Notes: a model not told the origin generated them from the letters alone. A DNA stretch of 64,000 nucleotides from PFL25 sp046260155 (GCA_046260155.1 JBJYXV010000013.1:12516-76515), one strand, 5' to 3'; numbered from the stretch's first letter, positions 26,733-36,434 are shown. Made by a program: numbers and translations.

Positions 26733-29414
26733 TTAGAGCAGGTTCAATTGTTGGGCCCGCGCAATCGCCTGGGTACGGCTGCGAACCCCCAGCTTGCCGT
26801 AAATGTTGCTGGTGTGTTTCTTGATCGTGTTTATGGTCACCACCAGTTCGCTGGCGATCTGCGGATTGGAATAACCTTTGCTGATCAGGTGCAGGATTTC
26901 CAGTTCACGCGGGGTGAGCGGATCCAGCAGCCCTCCCGGATCTGGCATTGCCATTTTCCCAAATGCGCTTTGGAAGGCATCCAGCAAGGAATCCAGGTAG
27001 TGCTGGTGTGCCTGCGAGGTATCGCTGTAACCTTTCAGCTCGCGCAGCAGAAGTCCAAGGGAAGGACCAGCATACAACCACCGCCAGATATAGCCTTCAG
27101 AGGCACCTAACGATAACGCCTCTTGTAGCGCGGAGATAGCGTCCATACGGTTTCCCAATGCTTCCAGAGTGAGAGCTTGCAGCGCCAACAGACGGATCAA
27201 TTCGCCATTGCTGTTGGCAACCCGAGTAAAACGGATAGATTCATCCAGCTCAGTGAGTGCAATCTTGTAGCGGCCCTCGGCACACAGCAGGCATGGAACA
27301 AGCCACCTCCTCCCAAGCAACAGATGGGAGTGCTTTGTAACAGCGATCTTCTCTTCCAAGACATGCAACTTCAGACGTGCAGCTTCCAGGTCACCTGCTT
27401 TAAGGTAGAGCATTGCCCAATCCCGGTTGAGCTCCCCGGTCAGGTAAGGGTCATCCAAGGCGTTCACAATTCGCTCTGTATCTTCAAAGATCTTTATGGC
27501 AACTTCAAATTCGCCGTGTGCGGCGGCCAGATGTGCTCGAAGGTAGCGAACTGAACGCTCCAATTCCCCGAAGCCACCTGGGCGGGCGGTGCGCAGACTG
27601 GATTCCAGGTAAACCCCTGCTTCATCCAGGAGATTCCGCTCCTGCTTAATCCTGGCCATGGCGAGGTGCAACCACCCCGTAGGGGCATAATCTCCATAAC
27701 CCTCTCTTACAGCACGATCGATGGTAGAAAGGCAGAACTTTTCGGCTTCGTTCATCCGCCCCTGGACCAGCATGTACATGACTTTCCCATAGGTACCTGA
27801 GTGCGCGGCGCTTAGATTGCCCTGCACGTAAGCCAGCTCAATACCCCGCCCATAAACCTCGATGGCGCCATCGAAATCACCTGCTCCGCCACGTGCCGCA
27901 GCCAACATGCTCCACTGTATACCGGTGGTCTCCATTGATTCCGGTGGCACAAGGCGAATGGCTTCCTCAGCGTGAGCTACTGATCCGGCATGATCACCTC
28001 GATCGCGCGCCAGCACAGAACGCATCATCGCAAGTTGGGCTGCGATCAGGTCCTGCTCCACGCCGCTCAAGAGTCCTTCGCCCACCAGCCAGTCGTAGGC
28101 GGTCTTTGCCTGTTCCAGGTGTGGCCCGATTGCCGAACTTTGCCCCCCGAGGAAGAGAGCCCAGCATTTTGCCAGGGATAAGGATGGATCGTCGCACTCC
28201 ATCTCCTCCGGTAAGCCTTCCAGCCATCGCAGCAAGGTGACCACTTCGCCCCTGTGCAATATCGAGGGCCAGTGTCTGAGGATCAATTCCTTTGCTTGCC
28301 GCATGTCACCAGAGCGCACCGCGTGTTCCACGGCTTCACCGGGATACCCTGCACTCTCGAACCATGCTGCTGCTTTCAGATGGAGTGCGCTTATCTCGCC
28401 GGAATGATCGCGCTCCAGGAGGGAATACAGGACTTCAGCGAACAAGTGGTGGTAGCGAAACCAGGTACCGCTGGGATCAAGAGGGATCAGAAAAAGATTG
28501 TCGTTGTGAAGTTCATCCAACACCTGCTGGCTGCCTGGATTATCGGTTATAGCAGCACATAACGCGGCGCAGAACCTATCCAGGATTGAGGTGCGTAGCA
28601 AGAACTGCCGGAGCTCATTGGGCAGGACCTCCAGGATCTCTTCAGTCAGGTAATCCAGGATAAACTGGTGGCTCTTCGTGAAATGCTCGATGCTCGCTTC
28701 GGAAACGGCCTTTCCCTTTAAAGTTAGGCCCGCAAGGTTCAAGCCAACGATCCAGCCCTCTGCGCGCCAGTTCAATGCCTCGACCTGCTTAGGCTTTAGG
28801 TCCAGCCTCATCACATCGTTAAACAGGATTGCAGCCTCATCGGTAGAGAACTGGAGATCCCCGGCCCTTATTTCTACCAATTGGTTGTAAGCCCGCAGAC
28901 GGGCAAAGGACAGTGGAGGATCAATCCGGGTGATCAATATCAGATGAAGATTTGAGGGTTGGTGTTCCAATAAATAGCTCAGATCATTATGAATCTGACC
29001 TGCTTCAATGACATGATAATCATCCAAAACCAGGATAAGATCCTGATGATATTGGGATATGTCGTTGATTAGACTGATCACAACGGGTTCGGTGGTGCGC
29101 AATTGGGGAGCACTGACGATTTGGCGAGCTTCTACCCCCAGTTCCTCTTGGATAGTTTGAATGGCCGCAATCAGGTATGTCCAGAACCTGACCGGGTCGT
29201 TATCACCCTCGTCAAGCGAAAACCAGGCAGGCTGAATACCCATCTCTGTCAGCCAGCCGGATACCAGGGTTGATTTTCCAAATCCCGCCGTAGCGGAGAC
29301 CAGAGTCAGTTTTTGTTTTGACCCTTCATTCAGGCGATTAGAAAGTTGCGGACGCGGAACCAGATCTGAGCGCAGCGGAGGGATGAAAAGTTTGGTGGTG
29401 AGGATCTGTTCCAA
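26733..29414 (-). CDS. LuxR-family ATP-dependent transcriptional activator (MalT/LAL-like)
   Basis: An 893-residue STAND regulator. Residues 1-300 form the NTPase with Walker A SATAGFGKSTLV and Walker B LILVLDDYHVI, the middle (about 340-800) is a TPR-like sensor domain, and the last 65 residues are a LuxR helix-turn-helix: DPLTPRELEILHLISKGYSNPQIASELVVTINTIKKHTSNIYGKLGVRSRTQAIARAQ. Such proteins bind an inducer and ATP, oligomerise and activate transcription. The gene starts at TTG with AAGGTC upstream and is divergent from the GntR gene, so it could control either the esterase pair or the sugar cluster (inference). Confidence 0.92.
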   Translation of the reverse strand: MEQILTTKLFIPPLRSDLVPRPQLSNRLNEGSKQKLTLVSATAGFGKSTLVSGWLTEMGIQPAWFSLDEGDNDPVRFWTYLIAAIQTIQEELGVEARQIVSAPQLRTTEPVVISLINDISQYHQDLILVLDDYHVIEAGQIHNDLSYLLEHQPSNLHLILITRIDPPLSFARLRAYNQLVEIRAGDLQFSTDEAAILFNDVMRLDLKPKQVEALNWRAEGWIVGLNLAGLTLKGKAVSEASIEHFTKSHQFILDYLTEEILEVLPNELRQFLLRTSILDRFCAALCAAITDNPGSQQVLDELHNDNLFLIPLDPSGTWFRYHHLFAEVLYSLLERDHSGEISALHLKAAAWFESAGYPGEAVEHAVRSGDMRQAKELILRHWPSILHRGEVVTLLRWLEGLPEEMECDDPSLSLAKCWALFLGGQSSAIGPHLEQAKTAYDWLVGEGLLSGVEQDLIAAQLAMMRSVLARDRGDHAGSVAHAEEAIRLVPPESMETTGIQWSMLAAARGGAGDFDGAIEVYGRGIELAYVQGNLSAAHSGTYGKVMYMLVQGRMNEAEKFCLSTIDRAVREGYGDYAPTGWLHLAMARIKQERNLLDEAGVYLESSLRTARPGGFGELERSVRYLRAHLAAAHGEFEVAIKIFEDTERIVNALDDPYLTGELNRDWAMLYLKAGDLEAARLKLHVLEEKIAVTKHSHLLLGRRWLVPCLLCAEGRYKIALTELDESIRFTRVANSNGELIRLLALQALTLEALGNRMDAISALQEALSLGASEGYIWRWLYAGPSLGLLLRELKGYSDTSQAHQHYLDSLLDAFQSAFGKMAMPDPGGLLDPLTPRELEILHLISKGYSNPQIASELVVTINTIKKHTSNIYGKLGVRSRTQAIARAQQLNLL

Positions 29415-29822
29415 TTTTGACCTTGGAAAGCGTGGTATTGTAAAAAAGAACCAACTCCATGTTGGCTAGTCGTTGGGTCTTTACTCAGGGGAATTAAAAA
29501 TCTTTCAGCGGCCTCGCAGTTTGCTAACCTTGAATTGATGGGCATTTGAGGTTGGTTTCTTTCATTATAGCATGCTGAATCTCGCTGGAATTCCTCGTTG
29601 AGGGACTGGTGGCAGGGTCGAAATAATGAGGAGAATCTTTGCATTTCCGTGAGTTCCCGATAATGGATCCGGGATTTGGCACTAATGCGACCGGAGTCAC
29701 CAGAACGATTTCATAATTTTGATCGGATGCCACCTTTCCTTCCAGCAGAGTGTCAGAGACTGAAGCTTTCGTGATCAATTCTTCTGCATTGCTGAAATCT
29801 GTAAATGAACCCACACCAGCAA
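29415..29822. other. Intergenic region between divergent regulators
   Basis: About 400 bases without a convincing gene; the minus-strand open frames here lack ribosome binding sites and protein-like patterns. It should contain the LuxR-gene promoter. The features that matter for the GntR gene lie just to the right (29823-29894). Confidence 0.45.
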
Positions 29823-29839
29823 ATCAGCGAATCGCTGAT
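29823..29839. promoter_or_regulatory. 17-base palindrome upstream of GntR promoter
   Basis: ATCAGCGA and TCGCTGAT flank a single central A. It lies nine bases before the -35 box of the GntR gene and could be a second regulator site, for instance for the divergent LuxR-type activator. Confidence 0.45.
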
Positions 29840-29847
29840 AAAAAATC

Positions 29848-29876
29848 TTGACAAAAGAAAATAAATATGAGAATAT
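29848..29876 (+). promoter_or_regulatory. Promoter of the GntR-led catabolic operon
   Basis: A perfect -35 TTGACA (29848-29853) and a -10-like GAATAT (29871-29876) are separated by 17 bases; TATAAA overlaps slightly downstream. The intervening DNA is AT-rich. A perfect palindrome follows immediately at 29881. Confidence 0.65.
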
Positions 29877-29880
29877 AAAA

Positions 29881-29894
29881 CCTGTAATTACAGG
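29881..29894. promoter_or_regulatory. Putative GntR operator, 14-base perfect palindrome
   Basis: CCTGTAATTACAGG is fully self-complementary and sits between the -10 box and the GntR start codon, the normal place for autorepression. Its core GTAATTAC is close to the GT-N-TA-N-AC pattern of HutC-type GntR operators. No second exact copy was noticed elsewhere in the window by eye. Confidence 0.6.
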
Positions 29895-29907
29895 ATGATA
29901 ACTTACC

Positions 29908-30720
29908 TTGCCAGAGCATTCATTAAGTACGCAAATCAACCGCGACACGTATGTCCCGCTCTACATCCAGGTGATTGATTCATTGACTGATTACATCGAA
30001 TGCAATAAGTTCAGTCCTGGATACCAACTACCTGGTGAGGCTGAGCTGTGCCGCCTATTTGAGGTTAGCCGCACTGTAATTCGCCAGGCTTTAAAAGAAC
30101 TGGAATACAAGGGGTTGATCTTCCGCTCAAAAGGACGGGGAACTTTTATCGCAGAGCCAAAAATTCACGAAAGCCTAGTCCAAAACCTGACTGGTTTTTA
30201 CCAGGATATGGAGGCCAAGGGTCACCGGCCGCATTCAAAGGTGCTGAAACAGGAGAAAGTTGCAGCCGCTAAGAAAGTAGCTGCAAAGTTAAATCTCGCG
30301 GAAGGTACGCCTGTAATTCAAATAGACAGGCTGCGCTTCCTGGGGCAGGAACCGATCGTATTGGTGACTTCTTATCTGCCTTATGATCTTGCACCTGAAC
30401 TGGACAAAGTTGATCTGAGCGACCAATCCCTGTACGTGTACCTGGAAAACGTGCATGGAATTCAGATATCTCACGGAAAGCGTTACATAGAAGCAGTACC
30501 AGCCAACCAGCTGGATGCTGAACTGCTGGAGGTAGATATCGGTTCGCCCCTAATCCAGTTAGATAGCATCAGCTTCCTTTCTGATGGAACGCCTTTAGAG
30601 TACTTTCATGCCCTGCATCGTGGGGACCGTTCACGTTTCGAGGTTGAATTGATCCGTGTGGATCAGGCATATGATGTGGGTCAAAATCTAATCGAGGTAT
30701 CGAACGACTTCAGTCGATAA
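29908..30720 (+). CDS. GntR/HutC-family transcriptional regulator with UTRA domain
   Basis: The N-terminal winged helix (about residues 15-80) reads PLYIQVIDSLTDYI, GYQLPGEAELCRLFEVSRTVIRQALKELEYKGLI, FRSKGRGTFIAEP. The UTRA ligand-binding domain (about 95-250) contains DRLRFLGQEPIVLVTSYLP and LEYFHALHRGDRSRFEVEL. Such regulators are usually repressors released by a sugar or sugar phosphate. The start is TTG 29908 with AGGAT upstream. It heads a long operon of sugar genes 67 bases downstream and has a palindromic site beside its own promoter, so autoregulated control of the cluster is likely. Confidence 0.92.
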   Translation: MPEHSLSTQINRDTYVPLYIQVIDSLTDYIECNKFSPGYQLPGEAELCRLFEVSRTVIRQALKELEYKGLIFRSKGRGTFIAEPKIHESLVQNLTGFYQDMEAKGHRPHSKVLKQEKVAAAKKVAAKLNLAEGTPVIQIDRLRFLGQEPIVLVTSYLPYDLAPELDKVDLSDQSLYVYLENVHGIQISHGKRYIEAVPANQLDAELLEVDIGSPLIQLDSISFLSDGTPLEYFHALHRGDRSRFEVELIRVDQAYDVGQNLIEVSNDFSR

Positions 30721-30787
30721 TTCATCTTATGACAATTTTGCTCGTGAGAGAACACCCCTAACCAATTTATAGACAGGAGAGTAAACC

Positions 30788-31657
30788 ATGACAAAGATGA
30801 AAGTTGGCATTGATAGCTACTGCTTCCACCGTTATTTTGGTGAAGTCTATGATCACCAGACCGCACCGGATAAAAAAATGACCATGGAAGATTTTCTGGC
30901 ATACGCCAAAGAACTGGACGTGGATGGTGTATCCCTGGAATCTTGCTTCTTCCCGTCTTTTGAGGAAGCCTGGTTCAAAGATCTTAAAGCCCAATTGGAT
31001 GACTATGGCTTCGATCGTGTTTATGCCTGGGGGCACCCCGACGGCCTGGAGGCTGGCAAAAATCGGGATGAGTATAATAGCATGGTAAGCCAGATCAAAA
31101 ACGCCAAGCTGATCGGAGCGGATGTGATGCGCGTGGTTGCCAGCAGTTTAATGTTCCGCTTTGAACCGCATGGTCCCCAAATTGATATCCTGGCTGAGTG
31201 GTTCGGAGAGGCGGTCAAGGTAGCAGAAGATTATGATGTCAAGCTGGCTGTAGAAAACCACATTGACTATACCTCCGATGAATGCCTTGAGCTCCTGGAG
31301 CGCGTGAATTCACCTTACCTGGGTTTGAATCTGGATACGGGCAATTTCCTGCGCCTGCTGGATGATCCGGTTGAAGGGACTCGAAAGCTGGCTGACAAAG
31401 TTTTAGCCACTCATATCAAAGATCTAAAACCTGTTAAGGGTCTGAATGCCACCGAATGGTATTTCTTCTCGTCAACTCCAGTAGGAGATGGCCTGGTAGA
31501 CAACCAGAAAATTGCACAGCTGCTGTACGATGCAAATTACAAGGGTTTCCTGGCAGTAGAAACAGACTCTCTCCATCCAGATTACGAAAATCAGGAGCAT
31601 GAGGCGATTGCACAAAGTGTCAAAAAATTGAAAGAAATTGCCTCTTTGGTTGAATAG
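30788..31657 (+). CDS. Sugar phosphate isomerase/epimerase-like TIM barrel (paralogue A1)
   Basis: A 289-residue AP-endonuclease-2-fold protein. Metal-ligand-like positions appear in VSLESC, LAVENHIDY, LNLDTGNFLR, THIKDL and AVETD. It is a close paralogue of the 48333-49196 product: both share KVGID.Y..HR.FGEVY, the DGVSLESCF segment, DDYGFDRV.AWGHPDGLE.GKN and EV/DVMRVV.SSL.FRFEPHGPQ. The family includes ketose epimerases, inosose isomerases and 3-keto-glycoside lyases, so the reaction is open. AGGAGAG precedes ATG 30788. Confidence 0.85.
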   Translation: MTKMKVGIDSYCFHRYFGEVYDHQTAPDKKMTMEDFLAYAKELDVDGVSLESCFFPSFEEAWFKDLKAQLDDYGFDRVYAWGHPDGLEAGKNRDEYNSMVSQIKNAKLIGADVMRVVASSLMFRFEPHGPQIDILAEWFGEAVKVAEDYDVKLAVENHIDYTSDECLELLERVNSPYLGLNLDTGNFLRLLDDPVEGTRKLADKVLATHIKDLKPVKGLNATEWYFFSSTPVGDGLVDNQKIAQLLYDANYKGFLAVETDSLHPDYENQEHEAIAQSVKKLKEIASLVE

Positions 31658-31825
31658 TTGCCGGAAGAGAACGTATCTTCCGCAGCGGTGTTATTGATTA
31701 AAAACCTGCTGGCGCTTGAACTTCTGCAAAATGCAGACATGGATTCCAGTGCTGGAGTTTATGGATTGACCCGCATGGTCGAGCTGGATCTACCAGCTTC
31801 ACCCGCATGATGTAAAGGGAAATCA

Positions 31826-32680
31826 ATGCAAATTGGTGCAAACTCGTTTATCTGGCGCTCACCTTTTTCCACCAGGACCGACCTTGACCTGATCGACAAG
31901 GTCCGGGGGATGGGTTTTGATGTACTTGAAATCGCGGTTGAAACCCCGGACTTGATCGATCTTGCAACTTTGAAGTCTGCGTTGCAAGAAGCAGGGATCA
32001 AAGGCGTAATGTGTGGCGTGTTCGGACCGGGCAGGAATCTCAGCAGCTTGGAAGCTGCGGAACGCGACAGTGCTGAATCTTATCTTAAATGGATGATCGA
32101 TGCTGCAGCCGAGCTGAATGCCGGGCCTGTGATCGGCCCGATGTATTCATCCGTAGGAAAAGCGCGCCTGGAAGATCCAGGTGACCGGGAACACGAGTGG
32201 CAGCTGGCAGTTTCAGGATTAAAAGCGATGTGCGTTTATGCTGCTGATCGCAACGTTCGTCTGGCATTCGAACCACTGAACCGTTTCGAGACAGACTTGG
32301 TGAATGTAGTTGAGCAGGGTTTAAAGCTGATCGCTGACGTTGGCGAACCAAACCTCGGTTTGCATATTGATACTTTTCATATGCATCTGGAGGAAAAAGA
32401 TCCAGCTGGAGCAATTCGCAATGCCGCTGATCGTGTGTTTCACGTCCACGCCTGCGAAAATGACCGGGGAGTGCCGGGAACCGGTCAGGTTGCCTGGCAG
32501 GATATTTTTATGGCCTTGAGGGACATAAAATATCGGGGTATAGTTTCTATCGAATCCTTCACCCCCGCAGTCAAGTCGATCGCCAGGGCTGTCTGCATAT
32601 GGCGCACAATCGCCCCGAGCCAGGACGCCATCGCTCGAGATGGCCTGGAATTTTTGAAATCTTTGCCTGGCGTAGTATGA
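31826..32680 (+). CDS. Ketose 3-epimerase-like TIM barrel (tagatose/psicose epimerase type)
   Basis: A 284-residue TIM barrel resembling D-tagatose/D-psicose 3-epimerases. The four metal ligands are visible in family order: FEPLNRFE (Glu), LHIDTFHMH (Asp and substrate-binding His), FHVHACEND (His) and SIESFTP (Glu). The GPMYSSVGKARLEDP loop is characteristic of this branch. The enzyme would epimerise a free ketose at C3. AAAGGGAAAT precedes ATG 31826. It follows paralogue A1 by 168 bases and precedes the ABC transporter genes. Confidence 0.88.
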   Translation: MQIGANSFIWRSPFSTRTDLDLIDKVRGMGFDVLEIAVETPDLIDLATLKSALQEAGIKGVMCGVFGPGRNLSSLEAAERDSAESYLKWMIDAAAELNAGPVIGPMYSSVGKARLEDPGDREHEWQLAVSGLKAMCVYAADRNVRLAFEPLNRFETDLVNVVEQGLKLIADVGEPNLGLHIDTFHMHLEEKDPAGAIRNAADRVFHVHACENDRGVPGTGQVAWQDIFMALRDIKYRGIVSIESFTPAVKSIARAVCIWRTIAPSQDAIARDGLEFLKSLPGVV

Positions 32681-32745
32681 TCTGCATAATGATTAGATTC
32701 ATTGCTCGCATAACCAATGGTCGTGAATAGTACGAGGAATTTAAC

Positions 32746-34332
32746 ATGACAGATGAAGTAGAACAACAAAATACAAAATCTGCAGAAAATATTCAACCGA
32801 TCTTGGAAGTGCAGCATATCACCAAGCGTTTCCCAGGAGTGGTTGCACTCGATGATGTATCCCTTCAATTTTTCCCGGGTGAGATCCATGCCATCGTGGG
32901 GGAAAATGGAGCGGGCAAGTCCACCCTGATGAAGATCCTGTCGGGGGCATATATTCCGGATTCTGGGACAATTTACCTGGATGGCGAAAAGGTCTCCTTC
33001 TCTCACCCTCGACAGGCGCAGGTGAAAGGAGTCAGCATCATCTATCAAGAGTTCAATCTGCTCCCCGAACGATCCGTGGCGCATAACATATTCCTTGGAA
33101 GGGAATCCGCCAAGCTCGGAACTCTGGATATCCGCAAGATGAATAAAGAAGCAGTGGAAGTTCTGAAAGATCTCGGCGTGGAAAAAATGATTTCTCCAAC
33201 CTCCCTGGTCAGTAGCCTTTCAGTCGCTGAACAGCAGCTGGTTGAAATAGCAAAAGCGATTTCTTTCAATGCCAAAGTTCTGATCATGGATGAGCCAACT
33301 GCAGCACTGACCTACACAGAAGTTGACCTGCTCGTAAAAATGATTGACCGCTTAATACAAAAGGGGATGTCAATCATCTTTATTTCCCACCGCTTGAAAG
33401 AGGTGTTTGATATCGCACAAAAGATCACGGTGTTGAAGGATGGAAAGTTGATCGATACCGTCGATAGTAAGAATGTAACACCCGCCGATGTAGTGTATAT
33501 GATGGTCGGACGGGCACTCGACCATTACTTCCCCCCGCTGGGTGATCCGGAAGACTTTGGTGACGTGGTATTAAAAGTCAAGGATGCTTCGAACCAGGTG
33601 CTGAGTGATATCAACTTTGAACTTCGCAAGGGAGAAGTGCTCGGTGTTGCAGGGCTGCAGGGTTCTGGACGAACTGAATTAGCACAATCATTATTCGGGG
33701 TGATGCCTTTCAAATCTGGCAAGATGGAGCTTCATGGTAAAGCCATCGCGGTGAGAAGTCCCAGTATGGCAGTCAGAAACAGGTTGGGTTTTGTTACCGA
33801 AGATCGGAAGGCAGAAGGAATTGCCCCTCGACAGCCGATCAGGGACAATATGTTGTTAACGGTGCGCGCGGTTCAATTTTTGTTCGGACTGATCTTCAAA
33901 GATGGAATCAGGCAATCTAGAAAACTTGTCCCCATGCTTGGAGAACAAGTTGATATAAAAACTGATTCATTTAATCGCGAAGCCCAATTCCTGAGCGGTG
34001 GGAATCAACAGAAAGTTGTTCTCGCCAAATGGCTGGCTTCGGATTCGGATGTGTTCATTTTTGACGAGCCGACCCGTGGTATTGACGTGGAATCAAAAGC
34101 TGGTATCCATGACATGATCCGTGAATTGACAAAAAAGGGCACGGCTGTATTGATGATATCTTCCGAACTGCCAGAAATCATTGGCATGAGCGACCGGATC
34201 ATCGTGATGGCAGATTATCGGATTGCTGGTGAGCTGCCGGCAGGCTCTAGCGAAGGTGATATCATGCTGCTGGCTACCGGTCATGAAAATGGAAATCACG
34301 AAGATACGTTGACCGCAATCGAAAAGGAATGA
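32746..34332 (+). CDS. Sugar ABC transporter ATP-binding protein (RbsA/MglA type)
   Basis: A 528-residue tandem ATPase for a CUT2-type monosaccharide importer. Domain 1 has Walker A GENGAGKSTLMKIL, signature SLSVAEQQLVEIAKA and Walker B VLIMDEPTAALT. Domain 2 has the degenerate Walker A GLQGSGRTELAQSLFG, signature LSGGNQQKVVLAKWL and Walker B VFIFDEPTRGID, as normal for the family. It is encoded one base before the first permease gene. CUT2 systems import ribose, xylose, galactose, inositol and similar small sugars or polyols without phosphorylation. Confidence 0.95.
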   Translation: MTDEVEQQNTKSAENIQPILEVQHITKRFPGVVALDDVSLQFFPGEIHAIVGENGAGKSTLMKILSGAYIPDSGTIYLDGEKVSFSHPRQAQVKGVSIIYQEFNLLPERSVAHNIFLGRESAKLGTLDIRKMNKEAVEVLKDLGVEKMISPTSLVSSLSVAEQQLVEIAKAISFNAKVLIMDEPTAALTYTEVDLLVKMIDRLIQKGMSIIFISHRLKEVFDIAQKITVLKDGKLIDTVDSKNVTPADVVYMMVGRALDHYFPPLGDPEDFGDVVLKVKDASNQVLSDINFELRKGEVLGVAGLQGSGRTELAQSLFGVMPFKSGKMELHGKAIAVRSPSMAVRNRLGFVTEDRKAEGIAPRQPIRDNMLLTVRAVQFLFGLIFKDGIRQSRKLVPMLGEQVDIKTDSFNREAQFLSGGNQQKVVLAKWLASDSDVFIFDEPTRGIDVESKAGIHDMIRELTKKGTAVLMISSELPEIIGMSDRIIVMADYRIAGELPAGSSEGDIMLLATGHENGNHEDTLTAIEKE

Positions 34333-34333
34333 T

Positions 34334-35329
34334 ATGACGACCATAACTGGTACCGACAGCTGGTTTAGACGGACTGCCCGTTCGATCCGCATTCCCCCCG
34401 TCTATTTTTTCCTGGTTCTTATCTTCCTGGTCAGTGGTTTGCTGGACCAGATCTATTCAGATGGCCAGATATTAACCAACCCGGCAATTATGCTGAACAT
34501 CGTGGTTCGGTCCGTGGCATTGGGAATTGTGGCTGTCGGACAAACCCTGGTGCTCATTGGCGCATCGATCGACCTTTCCGTTGCTTACACGATCAGTATT
34601 ACTGCCGTCATGTCATCCTACATAATGCAGGGGGAAACAGCAAATGTACCCATTGCGATCCCGGCTGTATTTGGGATAGGACTGATTATCGGCTTGACAA
34701 ACGGACTGGTGATCACAAAACTAAAAGTTAATCCCTTCATCGCCACGCTCGGCACAAGCTTGATCATCAAGGGAATCATCAATGCCACATTCTCCAACTA
34801 TACCGGAAGCGTTCCTGAAAGCTTTGAGTTTTTTGGCTATGGAACGATCGGACCCATCCCAGTTTCGATCATTATCATGCTGCTGGTTTACCTCGTGGGA
34901 TGGTTCCTTCTTTCCAGGACAAAATTTGGAGCCCATTTATATGGTGTTGGAGGAAATTCTGAGGTCGCTCGTCTCTCAGGTGTTAGAACCAGCCGAACCT
35001 TAATTTACGCGCATATCATCTGCAGTATGACCGCAGTCCTCTCAGGCTTGTTCCTGGTCAGCCAAATGCGGTCCGGGGCTCCCTGGGTCGGGCCAAATGG
35101 ATTGTATGATCTAAACTCAATAGCTACCGCTGTAATCGGTGGTACTGCCCTCTCGGGCGGAAAAGGGGACGTATGGGGTACGCTTGCTGGGGTATTAATA
35201 TTTGGAATCCTTGACACAAGTTTTAATCAGCTGGGTGTAAATCCATATCTCAAAATGGTTTTGCGGGGTGCTATCATTGTGTTAGCTGTTGCAAGTTACA
35301 CGATACGCTCCAAGAAAGAAGCGGCTTAA
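34334..35329 (+). CDS. Sugar ABC transporter permease 1 (RbsC-like)
   Basis: A 331-residue permease with about ten helices. Family signatures include ALGIVAVGQTLVLIGASIDLSV, GLTNGLVITKLKVNPFIATLGTSLI, GVGGNSEVARLSGVRT (cytoplasmic loop contacting the ATPase) and AVIGGTALSGGKGDVWGTLAGVL. With the following gene it forms the transmembrane pore. It begins one base after the ATPase stop, indicating translational coupling. Confidence 0.94.
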   Translation: MTTITGTDSWFRRTARSIRIPPVYFFLVLIFLVSGLLDQIYSDGQILTNPAIMLNIVVRSVALGIVAVGQTLVLIGASIDLSVAYTISITAVMSSYIMQGETANVPIAIPAVFGIGLIIGLTNGLVITKLKVNPFIATLGTSLIIKGIINATFSNYTGSVPESFEFFGYGTIGPIPVSIIIMLLVYLVGWFLLSRTKFGAHLYGVGGNSEVARLSGVRTSRTLIYAHIICSMTAVLSGLFLVSQMRSGAPWVGPNGLYDLNSIATAVIGGTALSGGKGDVWGTLAGVLIFGILDTSFNQLGVNPYLKMVLRGAIIVLAVASYTIRSKKEAA

Positions 35330-35341
35330 GGAGCAAATATA

Positions 35342-36349
35342 ATGGCGTCATCTACCGTAGCATCTCAGAACGCTTTCGTTACTGCTCTTCAAGCTTTATG
35401 GGCGTGGATCAGGAAAATACCCCCCGTCTATCCTGTCTTTATCCTCATCTTTCTTGTATTGGGCTTCCTCAATCCCGTCAAATATCAGTCCATGAACGGG
35501 ATCATGACTTTTCTCCGCACAGCTTCCCCGTTGGCTATACTGGCAATCGGCGAGATGTTCGTCCTTGCGATCGGTGGTTTCGATCTCACGGTTGGCGCTA
35601 TTGTCACTTTTGTTGTTCTGGTCAGCTCAAAATTACTGGCAAATGACCCGGCGAATGCCGCCCCTGCCATCTTGATTATGCTGGTGGCTGGGGTCTTGAT
35701 CGGATTGACGAACGGCCTTATAGTGAGTTATTTGAAAGTACCCTCCTTTATCACGACTTTGGGTATGATGCTAGTTGTCCGTGGCAGTGCCCTGTATTAC
35801 GTCGGAGGGGCACCGCAGGGGTATCTTACGGACAACTGGCGTGCTTTTGGGCGGAATTACTTCGAGAATGTCCCTGTTTTTGAACGCGTTCCGTACGCGT
35901 TGATCGTTTTGATTGTGATCGCGATAATCTCAATCATCTTGTTTAATAGGATGAATTTTGGAAAAGAGATCCTGGCAATCGGTGATAATGTGAGAGCCAG
36001 TCAACTATCAGGGGTGAAGGTCAGGTTGGTGCGCGTATTAACCTTCGTGCTTTGTGCAGTGTTTGCGATCGTTGGTGGGATCGTGATTGGAGGCTACGGC
36101 GGGGTAAATGTAACCATTGGTGAAGGACTTGAAATGCAGGCAATTGCTGCCTGCGTGGTTGGCGGCGTACTTTTAGGTGGAGGAAAGGGATCCGTGATGA
36201 ATGTAATTATTGGTGCCTTCACCCTGCAGGCGATTGTCAACCTGCTCAACTTGCTCGGCTTGCCAAAACCCTACACAGATGTCGTTCAGGGTTTGATTAT
36301 CATTGGAGCTGTTGCTTATGTTGGTTTAAGCTCGCAGAAGAAACAGTAG
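35342..36349 (+). CDS. Sugar ABC transporter permease 2 (RbsC-like)
   Basis: A second permease of 335 residues, homologous to the first: SPLAILAIGEMFVLAIGGFDLTVGA, GLTNGLIVSYLKVPSFITTLG, AIGDNVRASQLSGVKV, and CVVGGVLLGGGKGSVMNVIIGAF. A heterodimeric permease pair is a variation on the ribose system, which usually has one RbsC. It lies 12 bases after permease 1. A hairpin and a separate promoter lie between its stop and the binding-protein gene. Confidence 0.93.
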   Translation: MASSTVASQNAFVTALQALWAWIRKIPPVYPVFILIFLVLGFLNPVKYQSMNGIMTFLRTASPLAILAIGEMFVLAIGGFDLTVGAIVTFVVLVSSKLLANDPANAAPAILIMLVAGVLIGLTNGLIVSYLKVPSFITTLGMMLVVRGSALYYVGGAPQGYLTDNWRAFGRNYFENVPVFERVPYALIVLIVIAIISIILFNRMNFGKEILAIGDNVRASQLSGVKVRLVRVLTFVLCAVFAIVGGIVIGGYGGVNVTIGEGLEMQAIAACVVGGVLLGGGKGSVMNVIIGAFTLQAIVNLLNLLGLPKPYTDVVQGLIIIGAVAYVGLSSQKKQ

Positions 36350-36360
36350 ATTTATGTCAT

Positions 36361-36401
36361 GGTCTCGGCTCGGATTCGCTGTAGAGATCAACGGCGAGAC
36401 C
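36361..36401 (+). other. Hairpin after the permease genes
   Basis: GGTCTCG (36361-36367) pairs with CGAGACC (36395-36401) around a large loop, directly after the second permease stop. It may be an mRNA stability or attenuation element that uncouples the binding-protein gene from the upstream genes. There is no T-run. Confidence 0.35.
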
Positions 36402-36434
36402 CGTAGCGATATAGGAGGTGTGTATAGAAACATA

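Noticed and set aside
29524..29814. 96-residue minus-strand open frame in the regulator gap
   Set aside because: No ribosome binding site, no protein-like pattern, and it overlaps another equally poor frame.
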